Below are positions 1-12,654 of a stretch of DNA of 64,000 bases, in pieces. The stretch comes from Lepas anatifera (Eukaryota > Arthropoda > Thecostraca > Lepadidae). Location: contig JAOTON010000776.1 of assembly GCA_034440635.1 (NCBI GenBank), forward strand, positions 1-64,000, written 5' to 3'. Positions within the stretch are counted from its first letter, which is position 1. Each line of letters begins with the position of its first letter. The notes under the pieces are model-generated. The model ran no database searches, was not told where the DNA came from, and saw only the letters and a program-made list of their open reading frames with translations. The translations under genes were made by a program, and so were the position numbers.

Positions 1-1853
1 TACAGATTAGCTTTGGGAAGAAGAGCTAGCAAGAAGGTCACGATAAAAAATTATCAATCGGTCTAGCGATTGTGATTGCGATTGTGATTGATTACCAAGC
101 GGACCAGTCCGACGAGCCTTGTGTTTTGCAAAGCTGTTGGTGCAATGACTTATACGATGATTAAATAATGTAGAGTAAAAAATAAGCCACGGTAAACGAA
201 CTGAAAAATCTGAAACCAATTAAAGATAAAACAAAATAGGCAAATATATTCAACGAGTCTCCACTTCTCAGCGTGGCTTCAGAAAATGTATGTGTGCAAC
301 ATTTTGCCGTTTTATGCAGTCAATAGCCTCGCTGTGGGTAGCCAGATAATTGGTGCTAGTGTGTCAGGATTGTTGTTGAACAATTCCGTATATCCAGTAT
401 TACGGTACTCCTGGTGCAGAAAATGAAATACAACGAACAAGAAACGAACTAACCTTTTTAAAACATTCATGAACTCTGCTAGGAAAGTTCACAAGAGTCA
501 AGCCTTGAAGAAAATAGCAGTGATGCGTCTCTCTTTTACGTTAGCGGCATACCAGTGCAAGTTGATTTGAAAACAGTGTTAGGATCGTAAGAAACGTCAT
601 GACTGCAGCTGAGTATCAACAAATGTGTTGGCGCAGTTCGAGAAAAACAACCCACCTTGTATCTTGGTCTCGAAGGCTGAAAACTGGACATTAATCAAAT
701 AATGTTCTGATGCTCTCATATTCCGCCTTTGACAAGTGAGCGAAGTCACTATTTCTAGAAATATATATCTACTGGACGTTTACAACATTGTATTGAGCTC
801 GACTACTTGTCAGATTCCAAACCTTAAAATGGGCGAAAAGTTCAGTGACGTAGTGATCCTAAAAGGCCGAGAGGGGTGTGCTTGAGACGAATTCATCAAA
901 GAGAAATGAGATTCTTGAATTAGATTATCATCTACCTAATAGGATTTGATTGACAAAATTATGAATTTATTTTGACTTATATTTAGTGTCCTTAACCGAG
1001 GTTTTGAGACGCCACCCAACATGGCACAGCTGTATTCTATGGATAGACAATGATATACCAGCATAGTTTATATTTGATTTTACCTAACGTTCTGTGGCCT
1101 GAAAACATCTAAATAGCTTACACATCGTATTGTTCACCTTCATGACAAGGAAATCTATGTGACCAGTCATAGTTAGTCCTGGGTCCAGTCATACCCGAGA
1201 TGCCTTATTTTTATCACTTTTTCAAGGGGTGTACTTTTTATTTTTAGTGGTCTTGATAGACTGTCGTCCTCAGATCATGGTGAAAAAATAATAAGTTTTA
1301 CTCTGCCAGCTGTAGCTGGAGCTCTCCTGTTCTGATCATTTCTGAAGACTATTCAGGTCTTCCCGAGTAGAATAAATAGTTTGATGTGTTTGAATGTTTT
1401 GAATAGTTCAAAAAATACTACTTAGTTTGAGTCTTCTGTGGCGGATTTTGTGCTAATTAATATCTTATGGGTGCAAATTTTCGACGGAATAAGCTTTCAT
1501 GCGTAGATCGTTGATAAACAGAGTGAGCAGCAGAAGAGGCGAAGAAATTCTCTGCAGCGTGCAAAAGCAGATTTACGTTAAATCCCATCCAATTTACATC
1601 TATGTTTACATTTTCCGCACATACAATAACATCTCGGCGTCCATAGTCAGGGTCGGACAATTTCCATCGCATTTAACAATTATTTTTGTAGATGCCATCA
1701 TGTTTGGTTATCTCCAAACAAGTATGAAATTTTCTGAAGGTAAGATTTCTTGAACATTGATAGTTGACCTGTGCATGAACGCGAACAACCTGACCTATCA
1801 TCACATGTTACTGGTACATCATGCTTGACATGATATGACGTCATTTATACACG
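1..1853. other. Flank downstream of KCNIP, no gene recognised
   Basis: AT-rich unique-looking sequence. Short open frames near 1457-1753 have no recognisable similarity. The missing KCNIP last exon could lie here, but I found no convincing C-terminal coding stretch. Confidence 0.5.
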
Positions 1854-1861
1854 GAGTGACG

Positions 1862-2014
1862 CAGCGGCTGATCCAAGACAACATTTCGGGTGGGGCTGGA
1901 GGGCTCCCTCTCTCGGCATTGCCTCGGAACAGCCTCCGGCCCTGCATTACCTATAGGCACTCCGACATTCGGGAGGCGGGGCTTAAGCCCCTAGCCCTCT
2001 TGTATCCGCCACTG
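1862..2014. mobile_element. hAT-like short non-autonomous element
   Basis: Starts CAGCGGCTGATCC and ends GTATCCGCCACTG, imperfect inverted ends of the CAGTGGCGGATC family seen repeatedly in this window. It is flanked by a perfect 8-bp duplication GAGTGACG (1854-1861 and 2015-2022). 153 bp, no coding capacity. The 8-bp duplication and CAG...CTG ends point to hAT transposase mobilisation. Confidence 0.8.
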
Positions 2015-2022
2015 GAGTGACG

Positions 2023-4130
2023 TCATCCTCGACTGCGGTTTTCCTGGTGCAGATCTCGTAAAGTTGCAATGAAGAGTCCTGTCCACACCCCTGACCACGC
2101 CCAGGTGGCTTCAGTGGACCATCAGAACTCCATGTCCCCCTCTCAGCTCCACAGCTCGTGTCATGTCTGGCGTGAGGTCACGCTTCCTGACTGATGTCCT
2201 GTATCCACGCCGGGTCCGGAACTGGGCCCGGGTCAGTCGGCGAATACTATGCGGTAGGTTGGTGACGCTTCCGTTTAGCTGTGTGGTTGTGTGTGGGTGA
2301 TATATAGCGATTCGGATGCGGTGTGGATACAGGGGGTGATACGAGGTCGCGCACCGTAAAGGGCTGCACTGGGTGTCCAGAGACGTTAAAATAGTCGATT
2401 TTGGCTAAACCTAGCGAATTAGTTCTGTAGAAAAAAAGCACTTATTTTTTTGTTACCATTTAATCAGTAACAAATTTGTAATTCTCAGAATATTTTTCAG
2501 GATCCGCTCATAGTCACCCCCTCCCCCTCCTCCTGAGCCAGATACTGCATCAGCGCCTGAAAGCGTTGTGATTGAGAGGTGTTGTGCGTTGCAGTGAGAG
2601 CACCAGATTTCTACGTGGCTAAGTCGGGTTCGACACCCAGCGAGTGCCCTAAGCAAGGGGTGTTTTGAGCTCCCGGATACCTCTTTCAACGCGGAAGGGG
2701 TTGACTATACAAAATAACATTACGTAGAGTGTTAGGACTTCTCCACTAGAAAAAAACGTAACTATATAAGCAAAACGTAAAATCTAAAAATAAGAACATA
2801 GTAATATTTAGGTGAGGAGTATTTCCCACTTAATTCGACAGTTCCTTAGCGAAATTTTTTAAGCAATGTATCTTGCTTAGTCAGACTCAGCAGTTCTTCT
2901 ACAGAGTCATACGTATGCCTGAGTCGAAGTTTCGTTGATAATTAGTTCTTGCCTGAGTCAAAGTTGGCTCTTGCTTACCTCAAACACAGGCACAATTCTG
3001 GTTCTGTAGAAGAATTCAATCTGAATTCATTAATTCATGGGATTATGTTGGCAAACGATGTCACACACAAAAACCTAAGCCAAGGAGTTTTGACTCACCC
3101 CATCGCGCCATGGGTCAAGGTCATAAGCCATAAGGTCATAAGGACACAAGGTCAGAAGCCAGAGCTCACGTTCATTCAGATGAATTCCCCTGAGCTGAGT
3201 GCAGCTCTGATCATTGCATGTTGTTTATGTTCACCAAGTTAGCAAATTACTAAAATTTCTAGATTTCATTCACATCCTATTGGTTCTATTTATCATACAG
3301 GGCTACCAACAGGTAACTGGAAAAGCTTTTGAGTGTGTATTTTTTACATATCATCTATTTTCAATATTTTCCCATTATTAATGACACCGGTACGAAGTAA
3401 TGCCGCTACTGAGTGCGCAAAGACGAGTAAGTATTTTTGTCTTGATTGAGGTTAGTAAGTGGATGACTAACAAAAAGCGTTTCATGCAATAAAAACACTA
3501 TTTGGAATAGCTTTTTAGACCATTCTCTTGTCTGGCCATGGAAGTATCCCACCTGTCAGGGAGGGGCAGCAGTCCTGTCAGCTCCTGCTTCAACGCCATC
3601 CCCGGTGCTGATGCCACAGTCCTTCACCTCCTCTCCACCTCCAGTTGAAGAAGATGTTGGGTCAACCTCAGATGCTTGCTGTCGAGTCAATGCTACCACC
3701 CGTCTTTGGTCACTCAGCCCCAAATCTCCTGCCACGCTCCCGTTCCTCTCCCTTCCCACCAGCACCGTGTGTACCCTGCTCCACTCTGATGCTCACAGTC
3801 CAGCCGTCTCCGTCCAGTGGCGCGCCGCCAGTCAGAGTTCACTGGCCATCTTCACTGCGTGCCGCCGCCGCCGCCACAGTTACGGTCGACCTGCCCTCCG
3901 GGGCATGTCCCAGGCGACGGCGGCGTCAGGGCCGGGGTGGGCGGCGGCGTTGCTAGCCGGGAGAGCAGCCTAACAGCTGATCGGGACCTAACATAGTGAA
4001 ATTGGTTTTTGACGCCCCAGTGTTGTGTGTGAATACATTTAATGAACTCGCAAGTGCACACACGAAAAATATCCAGGAACATTTTATTCCGGATAAAAAC
4101 AATAACGGTTGACCTAAGCATCGCGTGTGA
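2023..4130. other. Unassigned flank with a GC-rich block and a possible SINE remnant
   Basis: At 2628-2640 a GGGTTCGACACCC box resembles a tRNA B box, without a clear A box. At 3118-3162 there is a short tandem of AAGGTCATAAG-like units. From 3540 to 3975 the DNA is GC-rich with CCG repeats and overlapping open frames of 69-122 codons on both strands. None resembles a known protein, so it may be a CpG block rather than a gene. Confidence 0.4.
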
Positions 4131-4134
4131 TTAA

Positions 4135-4571
4135 AGGGAATGTGGCACCTTTATAACATAATTGCTGGTGAGATGGCCAAGTTGGAAAGCATGTCGGGAA
4201 CCCTGGTACTCAATATATAATTTGTCTTGAAACTCAAATTTTCCATGGAGAAAAACTAAAAACCTAAAATGTACCCCAAATGTACCCCAGCCAGGCGGCC
4301 ACAGTTGTCAGCTGTTGGACGACAGCGCCGACGTCACGATGAATCATCAGCCAATTGAAGCCTATTGAATATGGAAGTAGTCGCCAGATCATGACGTCAT
4401 CCACTGGCAGAGGATTATTTTCACCATAGAGGAGCATTTTAAAATCAAAATATTGAGCCCATTGCACAATGTACATATTTCAGAGAAATCATGGACGTTT
4501 TCATAATTTTCGGCTACAAATATTCCTATTTACACTAAAATCTTGGATTCGACCAAGGTGCCACATTCCCT
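4135..4571. mobile_element. TTAA-targeting MITE (AGGGAATGTGGC family), copy 1
   Basis: 437 bp between direct TTAA duplications (4131-4134, 4572-4575). Both ends carry the same 17-bp inverted terminal repeat AGGGAATGTGGCACCTT. No transposase is encoded. TTAA duplication is typical of piggyBac-type transposition. The right TTAA is also the left TTAA of the next element, so this MITE landed exactly on that border. Confidence 0.85.
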
Positions 4572-4575
4572 TTAA

Positions 4576-5390
4576 CACGCGCATTGACGGCGGTCTGAGC
4601 CACCTTCGCTTTGACGGGGGCGGGTACCCGCCCCCCTAAGATCCCAAGAACCACGCTAGGTAGTGAAAAACAGTAAGCGACGTTGGATAGCCCCTCCACT
4701 TCTCCGTCGAAAATATTTGTACCATTTTTTTGTCAGGTGATATTTAAAGTCACTAGAGGTCAAAACATGTCGTCTTAGGGATAACATGTAAACGAAGTTT
4801 TTCGGTCATTACACCTGAAGAAGTAAAGATAAAGCAAAATTATTCAAATTATATGAATCCTCGCAGCAAGCCGAATCGAATGATATATGCTATGACCTGG
4901 CTAGGTCAAATCAAGGATTTGACCTGATCTGAGGTCAGGTCAAGGTCAAATTAGATAAAACACATATCATTAGAACTGCAAAGACAAGGCAAATTTAATG
5001 CAGTAAAAATAAACGCTCTTTCGCCATCGGTTACTAAGTAATTCAGTTAAAACAATTTTCCCCATGTATTTCCAATGGAGAGGTCATGGCTCGTACATGA
5101 CCTTAGGTCAAAAATACCGGAACATATTTTAGAGAACTCGGTGGGCCCAATATGTGATATGAGTTCCAATCGGATAAGTTCACCCTGTTCCAACTTATGT
5201 TATCTTAAGCTTGTTTGAGGTCAGGTGACCTGACCTGAATTGAATTGACCTTAAAATTTTGACAAAAGTTGTCAAATGATGAGAGAAAAAGTATACCATG
5301 TATGGTGGCGCTACGCACCGCCGTTCTTATGCTATCTCCGAAAAAACCGAGCGGGGGCGGGTACCCGCCCCACTCCCGTCAATGCGCGTG
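4576..5390. mobile_element. TTAA superfamily, family 1 (GGTACC-core palindrome)
   Basis: 815 bp between TTAA at 4572 and 5391. Ends are CACGCGCATTGACGG and its inverted form. Subterminal palindrome GGGGCGGGTACCCGCCCC is present near both ends. The interior carries many AGGTCA/TGACCT hexamers, including a TCAAGGTCA site near 4942. No open frame of note. Other copies lie at 26829, 56289, 61810 and 63016. Confidence 0.85.
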
Positions 5391-5394
5391 TTAA

Positions 5395-6031
5395 GAGGCA
5401 GGTCGCAAGGGTGCCACTCACGGCATGCAACACACTCTACAAATTGTTATCTCAGTTCAAAACCCATTATAGAAGTGACGCAATCCCTTAAAGTGTTTCG
5501 CCGACACTCGTTTTGCACCATGAAAATGTCAGTGAAAAAAACATCCACGCAGTGTGTTATTTCCCCATTATCAAACGCTGTAGTATGACAGTGATGTGTT
5601 AGGCCTTGAGATAAGCGTGACTGATTATTTGGCAATATCCCAATGTTATATACATATAGCCCAATTTATGAGCTTATAAGTACCGGTCTGATCATATTGT
5701 TCACATCAATATCTGGCGTTGAGACTGGAAGACGATTTTGACATGTCGTTCATGTGAAGCTCCGTTCCTGTACTCCTCGCCAATACAATTGATTGGCGAA
5801 GTTTGCGCAGCTCGTCAGATATTTGCCGCTCGGGAAGGAATTATAGCCTGAGATAACTCCCATACTGAGGCGATGCGCCAAAACAAGAGCATGGTTCCAG
5901 TCTCCTGGCCGATGTGTCGATACAAGGGAAGTGTCTGGTGGAATTTTACTGTTGTAAGAAATGCATGTCATCTTTGATAGAAAAGGGTTGCCTTAAATGC
6001 ATTTGACGGTCCAGCCTTTCCAATTTCTCTC
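5395..6031. other. Unassigned, with a dispersed repeat
   Basis: Bases 5430-5465 (in reverse) resemble 34245-34285: both share a GGTTTTGAACTGAGATA core followed by a TTGTAGAG-like stretch, so a diverged interspersed repeat is present. No gene seen. Confidence 0.4.
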
Positions 6032-6035
6032 TTAA

Positions 6036-7060
6036 CCCTCGCCCCACCGGGAGGCCATCGATGGCCCCCCTAAGGTTTTTCGGGATAGCAGAAAAACGAC
6101 GAGGCGCAGCACCGCGGTTGAGGGCTCTACCTCTCACTGCATCATTTTCCCATCATCCCTGAAATTTTTTACCCCGGGTCACCCAAGGTCAGGTCACCAG
6201 ACGAGGTCAACCAAGGTCACCTCACTTCACCTTTAGAGCTCTGTAAGAGCTACATTTCAAAGTCGATCGATTTGAAACTTCCTACACTTCATGACCCCTC
6301 CAGGGTCTACAAGGTGTATATCCGGGATTTTTCGATTTCGTGCCCTGAGGTCAGGTCACGAGGCGACCTCTCCCATTGGAAAAGCATGGGGAAAAGCTAT
6401 TTCATAATATAAAAGCCACAAAAATGGTTGCAAATACTCAGACTGCTCAGAACAACGTTTTTTGGACACCCTTTCACGGATCCCAGGGGTCATATTTGCC
6501 CTTTGACTTTTCCAAGGTCATCCAAGGTCACCAGAGGTCAAAAACAGTATTTTGACAATAACTTTTGACCTAATTGAGCTAGAGCGGTGAAACAAACACC
6601 ATCGTGTTTGTCTTGTCACTGGCTTTCATTTGATATACGGCAAGGTCACTTTTTGACCTTTCGTGACCTCAGGTCATATTAGGTCACGAGGTGACCTCTG
6701 GCGGTCAAACCACTGGCGGGGAGGTCTTTACGTTCCACATAGCGGAAAAAGTACTGGCAATTTGCTATCAAATGTTCTTTACCAGGCCTCAATAGCTCTA
6801 ATGACATAAGAGTTATGCCCAGTTTGCTTAATCATTGCATATTTGAGTGAAAATAGCCGATCTTGACCTAATTTGACCTCTGGAGGTCAAACCATTGACC
6901 TGAGCACTAAAACATGCGAAGTAATTTCTTACTGAATTCACGCGAGCTTTCCATTGCACTTTGCAGATTTGCGCTAACGCCCATATTTTCGGAGTTAGAG
7001 GGGGGCCATCGATGGCCCCGGTGGGGCGAAGGTGGCGCCGGACCCCCGGTGGGGCGCGGG
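6036..7060. mobile_element. TTAA superfamily, family 2 (ATCGAT-core palindrome), copy 1
   Basis: 1025 bp between TTAA at 6032 and 7061. Ends CCCTCGCCCCACCGG and CCGGTGGGGCGCGGG. Palindrome GGGGCCATCGATGGCCCC lies near both ends. After the left palindrome comes the shared motif GGTTTTTCGGGATAGCAGAA. AGGTCA hexamers are dense in the interior. Non-coding. Confidence 0.87.
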
Positions 7061-7064
7061 TTAA

Positions 7065-7596
7065 TCTATTACATTGATTTTACGTTTTTCTTGGCATCCA
7101 GTGCTTATATGTTTCAGTTCAGATATTCTCAAATATTTTGTTTTGGTTTCAAAACTTCCATTTTTCCATAGGTTCTATTCAAGCTATTATTTCCTCTTGA
7201 CCTCATCGCCAGTGGCCACAAAGTAAGAAAACCGCTGAATATTTAACCTCACACTACCATGGAACGATCCACTGCACAGCCAACAACTTCTCTGAATTTA
7301 GGGAAGTTCAATACCGCAGAAAAACCATTCGGAGGGGATTTTTATATCTTGAGATTTCAAGATGCGGTTGTGGGCCTGCCTGAAGAAGCCTCGGAAGGAT
7401 GGTATGATAGAACAGATATAGTATCTGCGTACGTGAGAGCAAGATGTTAAAGATTCGTACATTATATATGCACCACTCAATGATGATAAAATAAATGGTA
7501 AAACTAATAAAAATGAGTTTCATCCTTACCTTCGACCCCCCTCTCTGCCCTCCCCAGCCCTTCGACCCCTGCCATTTATGTATTCCCTTATTCATA
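7065..7596. other. Spacer between two inverted family-2 copies
   Basis: A 63-codon open frame at 7259-7450 (plus) shows no recognisable similarity. Nothing else is supported. Confidence 0.4.
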
Positions 7597-7600
7597 TTAA

Positions 7601-8626
7601 CCCGCGCCCCACCGGGGGGTCCGGCGCCACCTTCGCCCCACCGGGGGGCCATCGATGGCCCCCCTCTAACTCCGAAAATATGGGCGTTAGCGCAAATCTG
7701 CAAAGTGCAATAGAAAGCTCGCGTGAATTCAGTAAGAAATTACTTCGCATGTTTTAGTGCTCAGGTCAATGGTTTGACCTCCAGAGGTCAAATTAGGTCA
7801 AGATCGGCTATTTTCACTCAAATATGCAATGATTAAGCAAACTGGTCATAACTCTTATGTCATTAGAGCTACTGTGGCCTGGTAAAGTTTATTTGATAGC
7901 AAATTGCCAGTACTTCTTCCGCTATGTGGAACGTAAAGACCTCCCGCCAGTGGTTTGACCTCCAGAGGTCACCTCGTGACCTAATATGACCTGAGGTCAC
8001 GAAAGGTCACAAAGTGACCTTACCGTATATCAAATGAAAGCCAGTGACAAGACAAACACGATGGTGTTTGTTTCACCTCTCTAGCTTAGTTAGGTCAAAA
8101 GTTATTGTCAAAATACTGTTTTTGACCTCTGGTGACCTTGGATGACCTTGGAAAAGTCAAAGGGTAAATATGACCCCTGGGATCCGTGAAAGGGTGTCTA
8201 AAAATGCTGTTCTGAGCAGTCTGAGTATTTTCAATCATTTTTGTGGCTTTTATATCATGAAACAGGTTTTCCCCATGCTTTTCCAATGGGAGAGGTCGCC
8301 TCGTGACCTGACCTCAGGGGCACGAAATCGAAAAATCCCGGATATACACCTTGTAGACCCTGGAGGGGTCATGAAGTGTAGGAAGTTTAAAATAGATCTA
8401 CTTTGAAATGTAGCTCTTACAGAGCTCTAAATTGAAGTGAGGTGACCTTGGTTGACCTCGTCTGGTGACCTGACCTTGGGTGACCCGGGGTAAAAAATTT
8501 CAGGGATGATGGAAAAATGATGCAGCGAGAGGTAGAGCCCTTAACCGCGGTGCTGCGCTTCGTCGTTTTTCTGCTATCCCGGAAAAACCTTAGGGGGCCA
8601 TCGATGGCCCCCCGGTGAGGCGAGGG
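7601..8626. mobile_element. TTAA superfamily, family 2, copy 2 (inverted to copy 1)
   Basis: 1026 bp between TTAA at 7597 and 8627, almost the reverse complement of 6036-7060 over its whole length. Same ends, palindromes and AGGTCA arrangement. Confidence 0.87.
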
Positions 8627-9204
8627 TTAAACGTTCAAAACTTGGATCATAACCTCAAATCATTATCACAGATTTCCATATTGTTTCTAAACGTAGAGTT
8701 TAATATTTTCCCTGACGTGCATACTCTGCATTATTTTACAAACACCATTTGATTCAGCTCAAACTCTCCAATATCCATACATCCACTTATGTATTTCACA
8801 TTAAACATGAACGCACTGCGGCGCGAACGCGGCCGAGCGCCGCAGGAAACCGATCCTCCAATGACAGGTACATACTCAGCGGTCGGAGACAATACTGATC
8901 AAACTATGGCAACTGTCAGCTGGAAGCGATGTCAACCTGCTGACAGCAGAACATTGAACAAGTGGAGCGTGCTCGTGTTTTCATTCGGCATGGCGGTGAG
9001 CGCTCTCACGAAGAAAAGAACTCAAGACGGTCACGTGAAAGCAGGCGGAGCGGCTGGCAACGCACGGACGGCCAGTTGCAGTGATTTACCCCCTCCTATC
9101 CCCAACCCCTCATTACCCCTCCCACCTGATCCCAGATCCCCATCCCTCTTAGTCCCCTTAGCACCCGCCCCGCCCTAGCGACCCCGTGGCGGGGCAGACC
9201 GGAT

Positions 9205-9250
9205 GGTACGGCATATAAAGCTCGGGAGGGACTCAGTGCTCGTACGGACA
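9205..9250 (+). promoter_or_regulatory. Possible TATA promoter
   Basis: TATAAAG at 9214-9220 lies at the downstream edge of a GC-rich block (8810-9230), followed by TCAGTG at 9233. It could start transcription on the plus strand, opposite to KCNIP. A short ATG frame at 9306 begins with a hydrophobic stretch (MTPVLTWLLFG) but stops soon after. No downstream gene was recognised, so this is weak. Confidence 0.25.
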
Positions 9251-9896
9251 CAGACATCAACAATACATCACATCTATCACAAAGGCGCACGTGTACTGGC
9301 CGCGTCATGACCCCCGTGCTAACCTGGCTCCTGTTCGGAGACTTGGATTAGACGGATATCGCAATATCCCTACATCGTCTTTGGGGAAGTACGCCAGCTG
9401 TAAAGATGGTACACGGACGGCGAGTGCCATCACATTGGTCTGAGCTTAATGATAAATGCCGCTCTGTTCTGTCGGTATTAAATAGCGATAGGTATTTATA
9501 TTCTGGGCTGTCCCAAAAACAAAACGACAGCCCAAATCCTTGCGACCTACATTTCGAAGCACTGGTGCTCCTATACCAGAGCGATGACATCAGCATTGAT
9601 ATATAGGTATGTCCACAAGAGGAATCCGTCACTTTTCACTACGAATGCTGAAGACAGCAGCCGACATCACAGGTAACCAACGCTACATCACATCAGTGTC
9701 TTCGCACATCATACACTTAAAGACGTCGTAAGATTAAAGACAGCACAGGTACGACTGAGGCTGACTGTCTCACAAACAGGGAGGATTCTGGAGCCCAGTT
9801 CTCTTGCCTCTGGGACTAAACCAATCTGCTCTTCCTCTTGGCTGCACACTGACAGTCAGCGATAGATCAGCATCAGGACGGTCGCCGGCAGAGTAG

Positions 9897-10070
9897 ATGT
9901 CTCACAAGGGCCCTGTTCTAGCGAGTTCTGCACAGATGACGACGAATAATTCGCTCACTATGGAAACGGCATCGAGCAGCGGCGATGAAGCTCTCAGAAG
10001 CATGTATCGAGCAGGTTCAACGACTGCGCGATTGTTTCGTCCTGGAAGAGAACGGGATGGAAATTGTTGA
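9897..10070 (+). CDS. Small unrecognised open frame (57 codons)
   Basis: Opens MSHKGPVLASSAQMTTNNSL and is Ser/Thr-rich to a TGA. It lies about 0.7 kb downstream of the TATA-like site at 9214 on the same strand. It could be a first exon or an upstream open frame of an unseen plus-strand gene, or chance. No similarity recognised and no function proposed. Confidence 0.2.
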   Translation: MSHKGPVLASSAQMTTNNSLTMETASSSGDEALRSMYRAGSTTARLFRPGRERDGNC

Positions 10071-12654
10071 AAGTGAAAATGTAGATATGCAAAACTAAAA
10101 TGTAGTTTCCAATTACCGTCGATATAGGTACCTACTCCAGAACAATTTATGTGACGACAGGTCTTAACTAGATCCCTTATTCATGAGGGTACCTCCCTGC
10201 AATGTCTGGAAGTACTAGAATTACTTTAGCTCCCACTCTGCCGGTAATTTCAAAGTTTCCAGCTTTGTGTTAAAGTTAGTATTTCTTGACCCAAAAGTTG
10301 GTGACATATTGATAAATGAAAGATTAAAAGTGGGTCCGGAGAAAAACAAACAGAAGCCGCACGGCATAAATATTTTCTGCGCCATTTTACGGCTTTCTTG
10401 TAAGAAGGTATCCTCAGTTTTTCACCGCAAAATGAGAACGAAACATGACACAGATATGATCTCAGTATATTTCACATGTGAATGAAGTAACGCGACAAAA
10501 TATTCGTGCCGATCATCATAACCTATGCTACCTTACAATGTATGCCGCAGGTTAGCCCTGCGGTGCCGTTTCGCCATTTGCAGGCAAGTTTTTCAGATTG
10601 GCAATAGTACTGTTCTACCACCCACGAAGAAAACTGGCGAATGTGTAGAATGTGGCCATGCTTAGAATTTATATCATCCTCGGCTTTCCTAACCACACCC
10701 GTATTTTTCAGGTATCACCAGACAAAGTAGTCCGGCGAACTGAAATCAGAAGACGTCAAGCCTCACAGAGCAATCATCTCCGCTTTTGTGCGACGTCCTG
10801 AGCCTCGAAACCCTTACACTTCGAAAAACCGAAGATGACAGAAATTCTGTAGACAGCTATAGTTCAAATATCAGCCAGGTTTCTGTTTGGATAAGGAAAA
10901 TGCAATCGTCAGCTAGCATTGGGTTCACCAGTTCATGGTGAAACCCCCCTGAGCTAATTTGAAACGTGCATTGTAGAGAGCTAGTGCATTGTCTTTATAA
11001 GTGAGCTCATGACGTGATGATCACTGTGAGTATTGTGCCCTGCCATTTCATTTCGTGCATTTATGATCATGCATGTGCAGCATTTCCTTTGAATTTCGTG
11101 GAAAATCCGGGTATACTTCATTTCGGGTCACCCTGCAGAACAGATGGCCTTTTCTCCAGAGACTGCGCTTCCGAAGTCACGTTTATGCTGTTTATGAAGC
11201 TTTTGTAACCGGGTTGCTCAACGTATAAAAAAACACTCTTCCGTCCGCGTCAGGGAGTCTCTTATTCGCTAACCGTGCTGATATGAAAAACAAGAAAAAA
11301 TCACGATTAAAAATCAGTAGTTTATTCTGACGTTCTGACAGAGTCTTGTTCATCCGACTTTTGAATGAATCTATTGGGTTGCAACATACATAGTGAATTT
11401 TCCTTTTGTCTCTATACACTGTTTTGCCGCATTCTTTGCTAGTAAGATCTAAAACCAACAGTACTTTTGATTCGAACAATTTTACTCCTTCAATTTTTTC
11501 ACAATCATGTATGCGCTATTTTGTACCTATTTTCTGAAAGTATGAACAAGTTTCCACCCCATTTCTTCCTATTTCGAGTCGGTCGCTCACAGAGGGTGGA
11601 CCTGTTTTGGTGCTTAAGAAATGTACCTAATTCATCCTGTTCTTTTTAATCCGGGGTTGATATTGCAATGACATATTGTTATTTTCATCGGCTACGTCAG
11701 GTACTGATTCGCATCTTCCTCAGTGATCTGTGGGACAAGATAAAGCAAGATGAAATATGAAATATTTCATGTGTTTTCGTCCACCATTAAATTTTCGCAG
11801 CTTATGTCCCGCTTGATTTTTTGCTGTGACTCACGTGATTTTGGAGGCCGCTTGGGACAAGAAGTATCTGAATCACATATTTTAAAACTGTCAGCCACCT
11901 TCAAAGTTCGTTAGTGATGACGGCCTTGACTAAGTTATATTATTCCAAAATAACGCTAAGGAGACAAGATTCAAATCAAAACTCGAAGACAAGATCATAC
12001 AAAAACAACGAATACACTTATTCTGGGCCATCCGTTCAAGAATGAAACATACACGAAGCCGAGCATCGCCTATTTCGCCTTCATCTTCTTCAGTTTATTT
12101 TTTTGTTTTAAGTTTATGAGTGTGCCTATGTGTATGTGTGTGTAGCAGCCGGAAATCCTTATCCTATTCTCCTCCTCATCCTTAAACTACCTGGAGGTGC
12201 GAGCGCATGCGCCTTGGGCAGCAGCGACCGCTCCAGATGGTATTCCACCTTCCTTTACCCTCATCATCCTTATCCTTGCCGTCTCCTGCCATAGTTTCCA
12301 TTGTTTCATTTTCATTGCGACGGCACTTGAAAAGCCACTACCTGTGCGGAAGTGTTCGCAGCTAATACAATACAATACAATACAGCAATAATTATATTCC
12401 TACAATTTCACACACATTTTCTCAACCATTTTCTTATGGAAATTATCTTGATTGTGTCACGTGACCTCAAACACCCCTGTCTTCCCCTGTCTTTGCCTAC
12501 AAAGCCTCAATATAATAATATTTTTTGTTAATTCTGTCGACTATCGATGGTCGCATATGCGCTCTCGCCTTGGTCTTGCAATGAGACAAGTTAAGCTGAA
12601 TGCACTAGTTCAAACTGCATTATGTCTCAGTTTTGGCGTGTATCAGGTTTAATG
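10071..12654. other. No gene recognised
   Basis: AT-rich sequence with short open frames only. A small ACAAT repeat sits near 12365-12385. Nothing matched the expected KCNIP C-terminal exon. Confidence 0.5.

Noticed and set aside
660..730. Minus-strand NMRASEHYLINV resembling the KChIP C-terminus
   Set aside because: No polypyrimidine tract or proper acceptor, no stop after the match, and weak similarity.
7308..7713. Open frames of 72-131 codons on both strands near the left end of a family-2 element
   Set aside because: Their GC-rich proline/glycine parts are just the terminal repeat and palindrome of the TTAA element.
8690..8760. Minus-strand CKIMQSMHVRENIKLYV with a stop, considered as the KCNIP last exon
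   Set aside because: No acceptor in a compatible phase. The resemblance is limited to an Ile-Met-x-Ser-Met word.
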